Assembly: GCF_037977055.1 (NCBI RefSeq)
Contig: NZ_CP150274.1
Coordinates: 186,001 to 250,000 of the forward strand
From: Paenibacillus sp. FSL K6-1096
GTDB lineage: Bacteria > Bacillota > Bacilli > Paenibacillales > Paenibacillaceae
DNA: 64,000 nucleotides
Direction: 5' to 3'
The notes under the pieces were generated by a model. That model was not told the DNA's origin. It made no database searches and saw only the letters and a list, made by a program, of their open reading frames with translations. The first letter of the stretch is position 1, and every line of letters starts with the position of its first letter. Below, in pieces: positions 33,002-42,554 of this stretch. The position numbers and the translations under genes are program-made.

Positions 33002-34645
33002 TTATTGCTGCTGATTTGCCTGATAACGGTCGTAGGCTTCCTGCACATAACCAATGAACTCCGGTAACCCCGCCTTCTCCAGCTCTTTCAGATAGGCATC
33101 CCATTCCTTGTCCACGCCGCCGTCTGTGATCCATTTTTTGCGGCTGGTATCGATCAGGCCATAAATCTGCGGAGAGAGAAGGGCCATCCGGTCCGCCGTA
33201 TCTGCATCATAGAACAGGGTATGCGGGATATACGGGTCACCGAGATGCTTATCCAGATAGCCGACTGTCTTCATATCATTCAGAATATCCTGTGCATCCT
33301 GCGGATACTCCACGACGGTATCGTAATACTCCTTCAGGATGGCCACCGGTGAATTGCCTGCAATGGTATTTCTCACCCGCATATCGTTATAGGTGTCGAG
33401 GCCGTCCTTGAGCGTATCGAACACCATCACGCCCTTGTCGTTCTTCTTATACTGATAGCCCAGCGGTCCCCAGTTCGTCTGCACGGACCATTCGGGAGCA
33501 TACATGGAATCCACCCAGGCCAGCACCGCCCGCGGATTCTTCGTTTTCGTTGTTAATACGAAGGCGAGCGGGTTATGCATCTCCACCAGGTTCTCCCGGC
33601 CGCCGTACTCGCCTCCGGGACCTTTCAGATAGGGAATAGGCACATAATCATTTGCGACCTTCTCACCCGCCACATCCAACACCGAGAAATGGACCACCGA
33701 GCCGACCGTTACCGTCTTGTTGCGCAGCTTGGCCTGAAGCTTGGGCCCGTCCGTAATGGTGAATTCGGGATCAATCAGTCCATCCTTATACATGTCATGA
33801 AGGTAGCGGATCCCTGTCTTGTAAGCTTCAGTGGAAGCCGTATTAAAGATCTTGCCGTTCTCATCCAGGAACATGCTGTCCCCGCGGTCCATCTGACCCC
33901 ATAATCCGAAGAATTGCCCAAAATCAGCGTTGTTGCGCCAGGAGCCAATCCCCGAGTTCGCCCCTTTATTCGCCAGGGCCAGGCCGATCTCGTCCTTTAG
34001 CCCATTCCCGTTCATATCATTCTCCACAAATTGCTTCAGCGTATCGCGGTATTCATCAATCGTGGTGGGCACGGGCAGACCGAGCTGATCCAGCCAGGGC
34101 TTATAGATGGAGAGAATCCCCTGATTCGTGATCAGGCCGAACATCTCTTCAATATAGGGCAGCCCGTAGATATGGCCGTCCGGCGCCGTAATCAGAGCCC
34201 GGTACTCCGGCCGCTGCTCCAGCACTTTGGAGAAATAAGGCATATCATCAATGTAATCCTCAATCGGAAGGAAGATCCCCGACTTGACGTTCTTCATGAC
34301 CTTGCCGACACTCATCGTGCCCAGGAAAGCCTCCGGCAGGTTGTTGCCGGCCAGCATCAGATTGGTCTTCTCATCCACCGACTCATTCGGGATTTCCTCC
34401 CACTTGATGGTCACGTTCTTCGGCGCGATCTCACTGTATTTCTTGTACCAGAGCATCTCCTCCACCGGCAGATTGCGGGGGTCCTTGCCGCGTACAATCG
34501 TAATGCTGGTCGGTGCATTGGGATCGGTGGATTCGGGAGCAGCCGCGCCCCCGGCATTGCCTGCGTTGTTCCCGGAGCAGCCTGCGATTAAGCCGGCAGA
34601 CACGAATGACACCAGTAAACCCTTCGTCCATTGTCTTGAATTCAT
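33002..34645 (-). CDS. ABC oligosaccharide importer, solute-binding lipoprotein (fructan locus)
   Basis: A 547-residue LipO-type solute-binding protein. Signal peptide MNSRQWTKGLLVSFVSAGLIAGCSG with lipobox Cys23. The length and the DMNGNGLKDEIGLAL-type calcium-like loop are usual for LplA/LipO proteins that bind large oligosaccharides. It is followed at 26 bp by the GH32 gene and preceded by two permeases, so fructo-oligosaccharide is the likely ligand. Confidence 0.92.
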   Translation of the reverse strand: MNSRQWTKGLLVSFVSAGLIAGCSGNNAGNAGGAAAPESTDPNAPTSITIVRGKDPRNLPVEEMLWYKKYSEIAPKNVTIKWEEIPNESVDEKTNLMLAGNNLPEAFLGTMSVGKVMKNVKSGIFLPIEDYIDDMPYFSKVLEQRPEYRALITAPDGHIYGLPYIEEMFGLITNQGILSIYKPWLDQLGLPVPTTIDEYRDTLKQFVENDMNGNGLKDEIGLALANKGANSGIGSWRNNADFGQFFGLWGQMDRGDSMFLDENGKIFNTASTEAYKTGIRYLHDMYKDGLIDPEFTITDGPKLQAKLRNKTVTVGSVVHFSVLDVAGEKVANDYVPIPYLKGPGGEYGGRENLVEMHNPLAFVLTTKTKNPRAVLAWVDSMYAPEWSVQTNWGPLGYQYKKNDKGVMVFDTLKDGLDTYNDMRVRNTIAGNSPVAILKEYYDTVVEYPQDAQDILNDMKTVGYLDKHLGDPYIPHTLFYDADTADRMALLSPQIYGLIDTSRKKWITDGGVDKEWDAYLKELEKAGLPEFIGYVQEAYDRYQANQQQ

Positions 34646-34698
34646 CTCTTCTGACCTTCCCTTCGGTGCAAGAATGTGAACCGGTATTCCGTGATGCT

Positions 34699-35583
34699 CT
34701 ATCCCTTAATCGAACCAATCATGACGCCTTGGGTGAAATATTTCTGAAGGAACGGATAGATGACCAGGAGCGGCAGGCTGGCCACCACAATGACCCCGTA
34801 TTTGAGCTGCTCTGCAATCCGCTGCTGTGCCGCCAGGGACATCGGATCAACCACCATCCGGGACCCGGCTTCATTCATAATGAGCAGATTGCGCAGAATG
34901 ACCTGCAGCGGGAACTTCTCCGTACTGCTCAGATACAGCAGCGGCTCGAAGAAGGAATTCCAGTGGGCAATCCCGTAGAACAGCGCCATCACTGCAACGA
35001 TCACCTTCGACAGCGGCAAGGCGATGGAGAAGAAGAAGCGGAAATCCGAGCACCCGTCCATAACCGAGGCCTCCAGCAGCTCATCGGGGATATTGCTCTG
35101 GAAAAAAGTGCGCGTGATAATGATGTTCCACACCGACGCGGCAGTTGGCAAGGTGATGGCCCACAGGGTATCCAGCATCCCCAAATTGGAAATCAGCAGA
35201 TATGTCGGAACCAGCCCTCCGCTGAAAAACATAGTGAACGCAAACAGCATCATCACCGGCGTTTTGCCCGCAAGCTCTTTGCGGGACAGCGCATAGGCAC
35301 AGGGCAGCGTCACCGCCAGATTGATCGAGGTACCGATCACGGTATACAGAATGGAATTGAGGTAACCGTCCCACAGCGGCTTGTATTCGAAAATTTTCCT
35401 GAAGCCGTCCAGATAGACCGAGGTGGGGAACAGCAGCAGGCCGCCCTGGTTCACCTGATCCGGGTCCGTAAAGGAGGCCAGCAGGACGAAGTAAAGCGGG
35501 TAGAGGATGACAATAGCAATGACGCTCATGATCACATAATTGCAAATATGAAACAGCTTGTCGCCGAGAGTTAGGCCTTTCAT
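34699..35583 (-). CDS. ABC importer permease, YtcP/LplC type (fructan locus)
   Basis: A 294-residue six-helix permease. The EAA loop reads ELLEASVMDGCSDFRFFFSIALPLSK, and the C-terminus FLQKYFTQGVMIGSIKG is the hallmark of the YtcP/LplC group. It works with the LplB-type permease that precedes it and the lipoprotein that follows. Confidence 0.93.
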   Translation of the reverse strand: MKGLTLGDKLFHICNYVIMSVIAIVILYPLYFVLLASFTDPDQVNQGGLLLFPTSVYLDGFRKIFEYKPLWDGYLNSILYTVIGTSINLAVTLPCAYALSRKELAGKTPVMMLFAFTMFFSGGLVPTYLLISNLGMLDTLWAITLPTAASVWNIIITRTFFQSNIPDELLEASVMDGCSDFRFFFSIALPLSKVIVAVMALFYGIAHWNSFFEPLLYLSSTEKFPLQVILRNLLIMNEAGSRMVVDPMSLAAQQRIAEQLKYGVIVVASLPLLVIYPFLQKYFTQGVMIGSIKG

Positions 35584-35595
35584 GGTAACACCACC

Positions 35596-36507
35596 TTACC
35601 AGAGACTGTTTTGCGTCATTTTTTTGGACAGTTGATTGGTCACGATCAGCAGCGAGAAATTGATGACCGAATTGAACAGCCCGATGGCGGTAGCCAGACT
35701 GTACTGGGCATTCTGCAGCCCTACCTTATATACATAGGTCGAGATAATCTCAGAGGCCGGCAGATTCATTCCCTGCTGCATCAGGAACGCCTTCTCCCAG
35801 CCGACAGCCATCACGCTGCCCACACCGAGAATGAGCATAATGATGATCGTCGGCCGGATGGAGGGCAGGTCGATATGCCAGATTCTCCGTACAGCCGACG
35901 CGCCGTCTACTGTTGCCACCTCATGCAGCTCGGGATTAACGCCGCTCAGCGCGGCCAGATAGATGATGGCGCTGAAGCCCATGCTCTGCCAGATGCCCGA
36001 GGTGATATAGATTGTGCGGAACCATTCGGCACGGGCCATGAAATTGACCGCCTCACCGCCGGACATCGTAATCAGATTGTTGACAAAGCCGGTGCTCGGC
36101 GCCAGGAACACATTCAGCATAGAGACGAGGACGACCGTCGAAATGAAGTACGGCGCGTAAGTCACCGTCTGTATTAAGCGTTTGAAAAACTGCCGGCGGA
36201 CCTGATTGAGCAGCAGCGCGAACAGAATCGGGACGGGGAAGCCGAGCAGCAGGGAGAAGACGCTCAGCTTCAGCGTATTAACCAGGACATCCGTAAACAT
36301 ATAGGATTGAAAAAAGGTCTCAAAGTGCTTCCACCCCGCCCAGGGGCTGCCCAGTATCCCCTGGACCGGATTGAAATCTTTGAAGGCGATGATGATTCCA
36401 TACATCGGCGCATATTGAAACAGGAAGAGATAGAGCAAAGCAGGCAGCAGGAGTACATACAATTGCCAGCTCTTGATAACTTGGCGAAGCGCAATTCTAT
36501 TCCTCAT
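35596..36507 (-). CDS. ABC importer permease, LplB type (fructan locus)
   Basis: A 303-residue permease with six helices; ALLYLFLFQYAPMYGIIIAFKDFNP near the N-terminus and the C-terminal ITNQLSKKMTQNSLW-type ending define the LplB group. First gene of the minus-strand operon, divergent from a LacI regulator across a 406-bp control region. Confidence 0.93.
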   Translation of the reverse strand: MRNRIALRQVIKSWQLYVLLLPALLYLFLFQYAPMYGIIIAFKDFNPVQGILGSPWAGWKHFETFFQSYMFTDVLVNTLKLSVFSLLLGFPVPILFALLLNQVRRQFFKRLIQTVTYAPYFISTVVLVSMLNVFLAPSTGFVNNLITMSGGEAVNFMARAEWFRTIYITSGIWQSMGFSAIIYLAALSGVNPELHEVATVDGASAVRRIWHIDLPSIRPTIIIMLILGVGSVMAVGWEKAFLMQQGMNLPASEIISTYVYKVGLQNAQYSLATAIGLFNSVINFSLLIVTNQLSKKMTQNSLW

Positions 36508-36623
36508 GGTTATGCTCCTCCCGTGTGTCGTTCCGCCGCAGTAAGCACGGAACCTGCTTGAAGCTCGTTAGCATGGCTGGCGCAGATATAACGTATTGCT
36601 CTCACCTCTTTCTGAATATTATT

Positions 36624-36635
36624 GAATACGTATTC
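36624..36635. promoter_or_regulatory. LacI-type operator candidate near the fructan operon
   Basis: GAATACGTATTC is a perfect 12-bp palindrome with a central CG, the usual form of LacI/GalR-family operators. It lies about 115 bp upstream of the LplB-type gene. Confidence 0.5.
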
Positions 36636-36685
36636 GCAAAAGCTTAACTTTTAACGATTTTATATTAACACCCATTTTTATGTGA

Positions 36686-36699
36686 TGTCAACGCTTACA
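36686..36699. promoter_or_regulatory. cre site (CcpA) in the fructan control region
   Basis: TGTCAACGCTTACA matches 13 of 14 positions of the consensus TGWAANCGNTNWCA. It would place the fructan importer operon under carbon catabolite repression. Confidence 0.55.
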
Positions 36700-36820
36700 A
36701 AAGCGAAAATTCCAGTGATTACACACCATTTTTTCGGTGCATATATAGAAGTAGTTCGTTTTTAACGAGTAAGAATTTTATATTTGAGAGAGGTTTTCTT
36801 ATTCAAGAGATAATATATAT

Positions 36821-36832
36821 GAATACGAATTC
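36821..36832. promoter_or_regulatory. Second LacI-type operator candidate
   Basis: GAATACGAATTC differs by one base from the palindrome at 36624 and lies 82 bp before the LacI-family gene, suggesting autoregulation and possible looping between the two sites. Confidence 0.45.
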
Positions 36833-36913
36833 CAATTATTCCTTAGAATATTCAGAATATATTATCGAATTAGCCGCTTTTATGATATAGTAACTCTGAA
36901 AGGAGTTTACTCG

Positions 36914-37912
36914 ATGGCCAAACTGACGATGAAGGAAATTGCCAGACGGGCGAAGGTCTCCCAGCCTACAGTATCCCGGGTCATTAACGGGCATAAGGGC
37001 GTCAGCGCAGAGATCGTCAATGCCGTGATGCGGGTGATTGAAGAGGCGGGCTATGTCCCCAATAAAGCGGCGCAGACGCTCAAACGGAGCAGCGCCCACA
37101 TTATCGGCATCAGCGTGAAGGAGATTTACAATCCCTATTTCGTGGAAATTATCGATTCTCTGGAGCTGGAAGCAAGGAAGCACGGCTACAGCGTGCTGTT
37201 CCATAACTCCAAGTTCAATCCGGTGACGGAATGGGAGAATATTCAGAATTTCGTATCCCGGCAGGTAGACGGCATGATTATCGTGCCCACAGGCGATTTC
37301 AACCTGGAGCGGATCTCCAAGCTGGATATCCCTGCAGTTGTGATCACCCAGAGTCCGGCCATGCTCGACAGTGTGGCGGTCAATCATATTCAGGCCGGCA
37401 AGCTGGCGGGTGAAAGCTTCGTCCATGCCGGGCACAAGACCTTCGGATACATCGGGGAGGAGCAGAGCGGGGAGAAGTTTTACGGCTTCGAGACCGTGCT
37501 GCAGGAGAACGGCTTTGCCTTTGATTCCAGGCACTTTATCCAGGTCCATGATACGTCCAGCAACAGCTTCATGATCCGCAGGGATATCGAGCAATATCTC
37601 GACCAGGCGGGCCGCCCTGAGTTCACCTGCCTGTTCGCGGGCAATGACGTCATGGCGCTGGAATTCATCCGGGCTGCCCAGGAGCGGCAGATCCGCATTC
37701 CCGAGGAAGTCAGCGTCATTGGCTTCGACGATACCTACCTGTCCAAGGTCATGGAGATCTCCAGCATCCACCAGCCGATCAGCGACATGGTCAAGACCAC
37801 CTTGGAGGTGCTGCTCAGCCGGATGGATCAGGAGGTCCCTACCAGCCGTGTGGATATTCTCATGCCGCCCACACTGATTGAACGAAGAAGCTCCAGGATC
37901 AGACGCGGATAA
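36914..37912 (+). CDS. LacI-family transcriptional regulator (fructan locus)
   Basis: A 332-residue LacI/GalR protein: DNA-binding headpiece MAKLTMKEIARRAKVSQPTVSRVINGH-type (residues 1-30) with hinge Pro-Asn (YVPNKAAQTL), then the periplasmic-binding-protein-like effector domain (IIGISVKEIYNPYF). RBS AAAGGAG. It is divergent from the importer-GH32 operon and probably represses it at GAATACG palindromes until a fructan-derived sugar binds. Confidence 0.93.
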   Translation: MAKLTMKEIARRAKVSQPTVSRVINGHKGVSAEIVNAVMRVIEEAGYVPNKAAQTLKRSSAHIIGISVKEIYNPYFVEIIDSLELEARKHGYSVLFHNSKFNPVTEWENIQNFVSRQVDGMIIVPTGDFNLERISKLDIPAVVITQSPAMLDSVAVNHIQAGKLAGESFVHAGHKTFGYIGEEQSGEKFYGFETVLQENGFAFDSRHFIQVHDTSSNSFMIRRDIEQYLDQAGRPEFTCLFAGNDVMALEFIRAAQERQIRIPEEVSVIGFDDTYLSKVMEISSIHQPISDMVKTTLEVLLSRMDQEVPTSRVDILMPPTLIERRSSRIRRG

Positions 37913-37960
37913 GTGCAGGCAGGGGCTGCGATTGTGACAACATGATCGTTTTGCGCGAAC

Positions 37961-37987
37961 AAGCTATCCTTTCGGGGAAGGCTTTTT
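37961..37987 (+). terminator. Weak terminator after the LacI gene
   Basis: CCTT pairs with AAGG around a TCGGGG loop, with AGC/GCT just outside, followed by five T. Confidence 0.5.
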
Positions 37988-38020
37988 CGTGTATCTACAT
38001 TTGGGAAGTGGTGAAATAGG

Positions 38021-39259
38021 GTGCCGAGTGTTCTAAACTATTCTAAAAACAAGCCGTATCCAGGACTCCGGTCCGATACTCAGAATGTTCTGCGGGAATC
38101 TCGTCTGCCCCTTTTCATATGGAGCATTTTTGTATATTTCACAGTATTGTTCGCCCAGATCCCAATGACTGCGAGACCATTAGATTATATCGCTTTTACA
38201 GTACTCATGATGATCCATATCCTGCTGCATTGGTATGCCGGATCTGTTGTTCATAGAAAGCACTGGATTTATTTTGTAGTGCAAGGAATCGTGGTCTGGG
38301 GCTGCGCAATATTCATGCCTCAGGTTTATTCCGTCATTTTCGTAAGTTTATTAACAGTCGTAGTCGGGCAGAGTATTGGGGTCTATTCGCAGAAGCTCAA
38401 GGTATTTTGGATCTTTATGCTTTATAGTGTTTTTTTTGCTTGTTCATTGATTTGGTTCGAGACCAACGAGGATCTAACTTCTACCTTACGGTCACTCTTC
38501 TTCACGATGTTTTTCGTAATAAGCTATGCCACTTTGTTCTACAAACAAGTTCATGCTAAATTGCAGACCCAGTCGTTTCTGCGTGAATTGGAGCAGGCGC
38601 ACAGCAAAGTAGAGGAGCTGACGATCGCCAATGAGCGTCAAAGGATGGCGCGTGATTTACATGATACCTTGGCCCAAGGGTTGGCAGGTCTCATCATGCA
38701 GCTTGACGCCGTGGATGCCCACCTAGAGAACGGAAATAAAGAACGTGCTCATGAAATTGTTCAGCTGTCAAAGGCCCAGGCCAAACGCGCGCTTGCGGAG
38801 GCGAGAAGTGCGATAGACGACCTAAGGCTGTATTCCGTTGAGGCCATAGATATCACGAAAGCCGTACAGGATGAAGCTGAGCATTTCTCCCATATGACAG
38901 GGATTCGAATTACCACAAAATTATCGATACGCCATCCGGTGATCCCCAAGTTGATCTTCGAACATAGCTTACATATCATTCGGGAATGCTTGGCAAATAC
39001 AGCTAAACACGCTAATGCGACAAATGTTGAAGTTGTGGTTGCCTCAAACGAAGACGTAATCGAGCTAACAATTACAGATGACGGAATAGGGTTCGATACC
39101 AGGCTGATCGAGAAACAATCCGGCAGCTACGGATTAGTGGGTCTATACGAACGGGCTAGAATTATTGGCGGGAAGATCAAGATTGAGAGCGGACAGCAAG
39201 GAACCAGCGTTTCCATCCGCATTCCATTACAGCAGGAGGCGTCAACATATGAAGGTTAA
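38021..39259 (+). CDS. NarL/DesK-type sensor histidine kinase
   Basis: A 412-residue kinase with about six N-terminal membrane helices (residues 30-185), a HisKA_3 dimerisation domain with His214 in ARDLHDTLAQG, and a HATPase domain (CLANTAKHANATNVEV; DDGIGFD; GLVGLYERARIIGG). GTG start, GGAAGTGG about 8 bases upstream. The membrane-embedded sensor resembles DesK-like kinases that sense bilayer or envelope changes. It overlaps its response regulator gene by 11 bases. Confidence 0.92.
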   Translation: MPSVLNYSKNKPYPGLRSDTQNVLRESRLPLFIWSIFVYFTVLFAQIPMTARPLDYIAFTVLMMIHILLHWYAGSVVHRKHWIYFVVQGIVVWGCAIFMPQVYSVIFVSLLTVVVGQSIGVYSQKLKVFWIFMLYSVFFACSLIWFETNEDLTSTLRSLFFTMFFVISYATLFYKQVHAKLQTQSFLRELEQAHSKVEELTIANERQRMARDLHDTLAQGLAGLIMQLDAVDAHLENGNKERAHEIVQLSKAQAKRALAEARSAIDDLRLYSVEAIDITKAVQDEAEHFSHMTGIRITTKLSIRHPVIPKLIFEHSLHIIRECLANTAKHANATNVEVVVASNEDVIELTITDDGIGFDTRLIEKQSGSYGLVGLYERARIIGGKIKIESGQQGTSVSIRIPLQQEASTYEG

Positions 39260-39896
39260 AATTCTTATTGCAGATGACCATCTGATCGTTCGTGAGGGAC
39301 TTAAGCTGATTATTGAAACCAACCCCAAGTACGAGATCATCGGAGAAGCAACCAACGGTAAGGAAGCGGTCCAATTCGCTGAAGCCAGCAGACCCGACAT
39401 TATCTTATTGGATTTGAACATGCCTGAAATGGGCGGATTGGATGCCATGACAGCTCTCCAGGCCAAAGGACTTGACATACCCGTCATTATTTTAACCACC
39501 TATACGGAATATGAATTGATGACACGCGGACTGGCGTTAGGCGCTAAGGGTTATTTGCTGAAGGATACGGGAAGGGAGATGATATTCCGCTCCATTGATG
39601 CAGCGGTAAGGGGAGAAACGTTGCTGCTTCCTGCAATCACTGAAAAAGTATTCGGTAAAGGGATGCTGGCAGAGGAACACAAAACACTCCCGGCGAAGAA
39701 TCCTCTTACAGACAAAGAACTGGCTGTTCTGCAAGCCGTTGCCCGTGGCGCCCGAAGTAAAGAGATCGGCCATGAGCTGGGAATATCCGAGCGGACCGTT
39801 AAGGCGCATTTAACGAATATTTATAACAAGTTAGGCGTGGACTCTAGAATGCAGGCTGTCACAGCAGCGATGGAGCTGGGAATTTTAGATTTATAG
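39249..39896 (+). CDS. NarL/FixJ-type response regulator
   Basis: A 215-residue regulator: receiver with DD (residues 9-10), phospho-accepting Asp55 in ILLDLNMPE, and a LuxR-type helix-turn-helix at the C-terminus (LTDKELAVLQAVARGARSKEIGHELGISERTVKAHLTNIYNKLGV-type). The ATG at 39249 follows GGAGG by 9 bases; an in-frame ATG at 39165 lies inside the kinase gene. It likely controls the SLH hydrolase gene just downstream, by position only. Confidence 0.93.
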   Translation: MKVKILIADDHLIVREGLKLIIETNPKYEIIGEATNGKEAVQFAEASRPDIILLDLNMPEMGGLDAMTALQAKGLDIPVIILTTYTEYELMTRGLALGAKGYLLKDTGREMIFRSIDAAVRGETLLLPAITEKVFGKGMLAEEHKTLPAKNPLTDKELAVLQAVARGARSKEIGHELGISERTVKAHLTNIYNKLGVDSRMQAVTAAMELGILDL

Positions 39897-39930
39897 CAGA
39901 TTTATAATCGAAGCCTCAACAATTTGCCCG

Positions 39931-39969
39931 ATCGTACAATAGGGAGCTGCCCTTTTGTACGATTTTTTT
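39931..39969 (+). terminator. Terminator of the two-component operon
   Basis: ATCGTACAA pairs with TTGTACGAT, with AGGG/CCCT stacked inside, followed by a T run. Confidence 0.9.
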
Positions 39970-40047
39970 AGGTTCACATCCAATTATAATCAGTTCAGGA
40001 ATACAAGAAGTCATCACATTCCATAACTTATATTGGAGGATACAAGC

Positions 40048-41865
40048 ATGAGGAAACTACTAACGGCAGTCGCGGCGACTTTTACCCTAACCACCTTATT
40101 CTCCGCCATCGATCCCAATAGTATCATTTCGGCCCAAGCGCAGCTCCTGAAACAGGAAAAAAATGTAATTTCTACATTTGACCAATTTCCTAAACCAACC
40201 GGAAGTTATACCGTCGGCCGGACACAGATGGACTTCAAGTACAAGGCATCAGACAACTCAGAGCGGGAACTCACGGCGCTCATTTTCTATCCGTCCGACA
40301 GCAGTGAAGGCAAGCCAACGGCAGAATATGCATTCAAGGAGTTTCAGTCGATAAGGGATGAGCTTATGGCCAAATTAGGAGCACCAGCCGGGGAAAAGCT
40401 GTTTGACCCTAATTTTAAAACTTGGTCCTACAACGATTTGGCCGTGTCCAAAAAAGAGAAGCAATACCCGGTTGTATTCTATTCTCATGGCGCAGGCGCT
40501 TACCCGCAGCAAGGCACCGTTTACGCTCAAGACCTGGCAAGCTCCGGCTATATTGTGATAGCCATCGGGCATCCGGGAAGCGGTGCGTTCAAATTTAAGG
40601 ATGGACGGGTTAAGGGGACAACAACTGAGTTTATGGAGGACGTCACAAAGTACACCACAGAGTATGCCGGCTTGATTGCGCCTCAGATGTCGATTATGAC
40701 AGAGAAGCTGCCGGAGGAACAAGCCATTGAGGTTTCCCGCCAGTTAACTTCAGCACCTGAAGCCCTCAAATTTGGACAATATGCTGTCCAGCAGAGCGAG
40801 GATATTAGATATGTAGCCGATCGTTTATCCGAAATAAATTCAGGTGTCATAGAGTCGATATTTAAGGACAGATTGAAGCTTGATATCGGTATGGGAGTGT
40901 TCGGGCATTCCTTCGGAGGAACAACGGCGGCAATCGTTAGCGGCAATGATGACCGGTTCGTCGGGGCTGTTAATCTTGACGGCAATATGGTAGGAGCCCT
41001 GAATAGCGACTTTAAGAAGCCTTATATGCAATTAGGCACCGTGCAGTCCTATAATACGAATGCATTCCTTCTTGAAACGAACAGCCGGGAGAGCTTTTTT
41101 GCTGTTATCGATAATACAGTTCATAGTGACTTCTCCGACTCCTTATTCACTGGCGGTAATGCCCCAAGAGGAACCCGGGATGCCATGGAACAGCGCAACA
41201 TCCTGTCCTCTTATACCAAGGAATTTTTTGACCGATATTTGTTGCGAAAAGCAACTAAAATCGAAACCCTCAATTTTAAGAACGTAGAAATGATCAAAAA
41301 GCCGCAAAAGTTTGCGGATAGCCAAAGCTTTGGCTGGGCGCAAGAGCCCATTGAAGCTTTGTCCGCCAGCGGTGTCTTTGATAATGTAAAAGAGAACCGC
41401 TTTAACCCTTCTGCTGCAATTCATCGGGCGGACTATGTCACGATGCTGGTCAGGGCACTGAACCTTAAAGAATCAGGGAACAGCGGGTCCGCGGATACCA
41501 GTATCAGCTTCCCGGATGTCGATCCCAACGCTTACTATGCCGATGCGCTGCGCATTGCGAAGAGCCTGGGAATCGTAAAAGATCAGGATAATCATCAATT
41601 CCATCCCGGGTCGGAAATCTCCAGACAAGATATGATGGTGCTGATGGAGCGGGCGCTTAAACATCTCGGCAAGGAATCGGTTCCGGGAAGCCAGGATGTG
41701 CTGAAACGCTTTACGGATGGGGCTAACGTCGACCAATATGCACTGGAAAGTATTTCTAAACTAGTTGCTAATGGCATTATTTCCGGAGACGGGACCAAAT
41801 TAAGACCTCTATCGTCATCAACCCGGGCGGAAGCCGCGATGATGATTTACAGAGCTATACAGTAA
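40048..41865 (+). CDS. Surface alpha/beta hydrolase (PAF-acetylhydrolase-like) with SLH domains
   Basis: A 605-residue exported protein. Signal peptide MRKLLTAVAATFTLTTLFSA, then an alpha/beta hydrolase of the platelet-activating-factor acetylhydrolase or chlorophyllase-like group: oxyanion area YSHGAGAYPQ, nucleophile GHSFGG (around residue 290), His near AVIDNTVHSDFSD. From about residue 430 come three S-layer homology repeats (ALSASGVFDNVKENRFNPSAAIHRADYVTML-type) that bind pyruvylated wall polymer. GGAGGA is 7 bases before 40048; the upstream ATG at 40033 precedes the ribosome site. Substrate probably an ester lipid or polyester. Confidence 0.85.
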   Translation: MRKLLTAVAATFTLTTLFSAIDPNSIISAQAQLLKQEKNVISTFDQFPKPTGSYTVGRTQMDFKYKASDNSERELTALIFYPSDSSEGKPTAEYAFKEFQSIRDELMAKLGAPAGEKLFDPNFKTWSYNDLAVSKKEKQYPVVFYSHGAGAYPQQGTVYAQDLASSGYIVIAIGHPGSGAFKFKDGRVKGTTTEFMEDVTKYTTEYAGLIAPQMSIMTEKLPEEQAIEVSRQLTSAPEALKFGQYAVQQSEDIRYVADRLSEINSGVIESIFKDRLKLDIGMGVFGHSFGGTTAAIVSGNDDRFVGAVNLDGNMVGALNSDFKKPYMQLGTVQSYNTNAFLLETNSRESFFAVIDNTVHSDFSDSLFTGGNAPRGTRDAMEQRNILSSYTKEFFDRYLLRKATKIETLNFKNVEMIKKPQKFADSQSFGWAQEPIEALSASGVFDNVKENRFNPSAAIHRADYVTMLVRALNLKESGNSGSADTSISFPDVDPNAYYADALRIAKSLGIVKDQDNHQFHPGSEISRQDMMVLMERALKHLGKESVPGSQDVLKRFTDGANVDQYALESISKLVANGIISGDGTKLRPLSSSTRAEAAMMIYRAIQ

Positions 41866-41909
41866 CCAGTAACTCAATCCAGAGCTTATTATTGTTGATT
41901 TACATCATA

Positions 41910-41940
41910 CAGGCCAATGATCCTCAGGATCATTGGCCTG
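41910..41940. terminator. Terminator between converging hydrolase gene and protease remnant
   Basis: Perfect 14-bp stem CAGGCCAATGATCC/GGATCATTGGCCTG with a 3-base loop; weak T tracts on both sides. Probably bidirectional. Confidence 0.75.
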
Positions 41941-41951
41941 TTATGCTGTTC

Positions 41952-42470
<519 letters not shown>

Positions 42471-42554
42471 TTAACGGCACAACGTAGATTAGAGAAACTG
42501 GATTAGTCAAATTTTGGCTAAACCGTTGAATGTTCATGAATGGGGTGGTGGACC

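Noticed and set aside
33002..33054. N-terminal extension of the GH32 gene up to 33054
   Set aside because: It would run into the end of the binding-protein gene and has no similarity to GH32 N-termini.
34513..35574. 353-codon open frame opposite the fructan permease gene
   Set aside because: Antisense shadow of a clear YtcP/LplC permease; its composition (Gln, His, Arg rich) is typical of reverse-complement reading.
36508..36913. Riboswitch in the long fructan control region
   Set aside because: No recognisable aptamer or terminator/antiterminator pair; the region is explained by operator and cre-like sites.
36836..37771. 311-codon minus-strand frame opposite the LacI gene
   Set aside because: Antisense to an unmistakable LacI-family protein.
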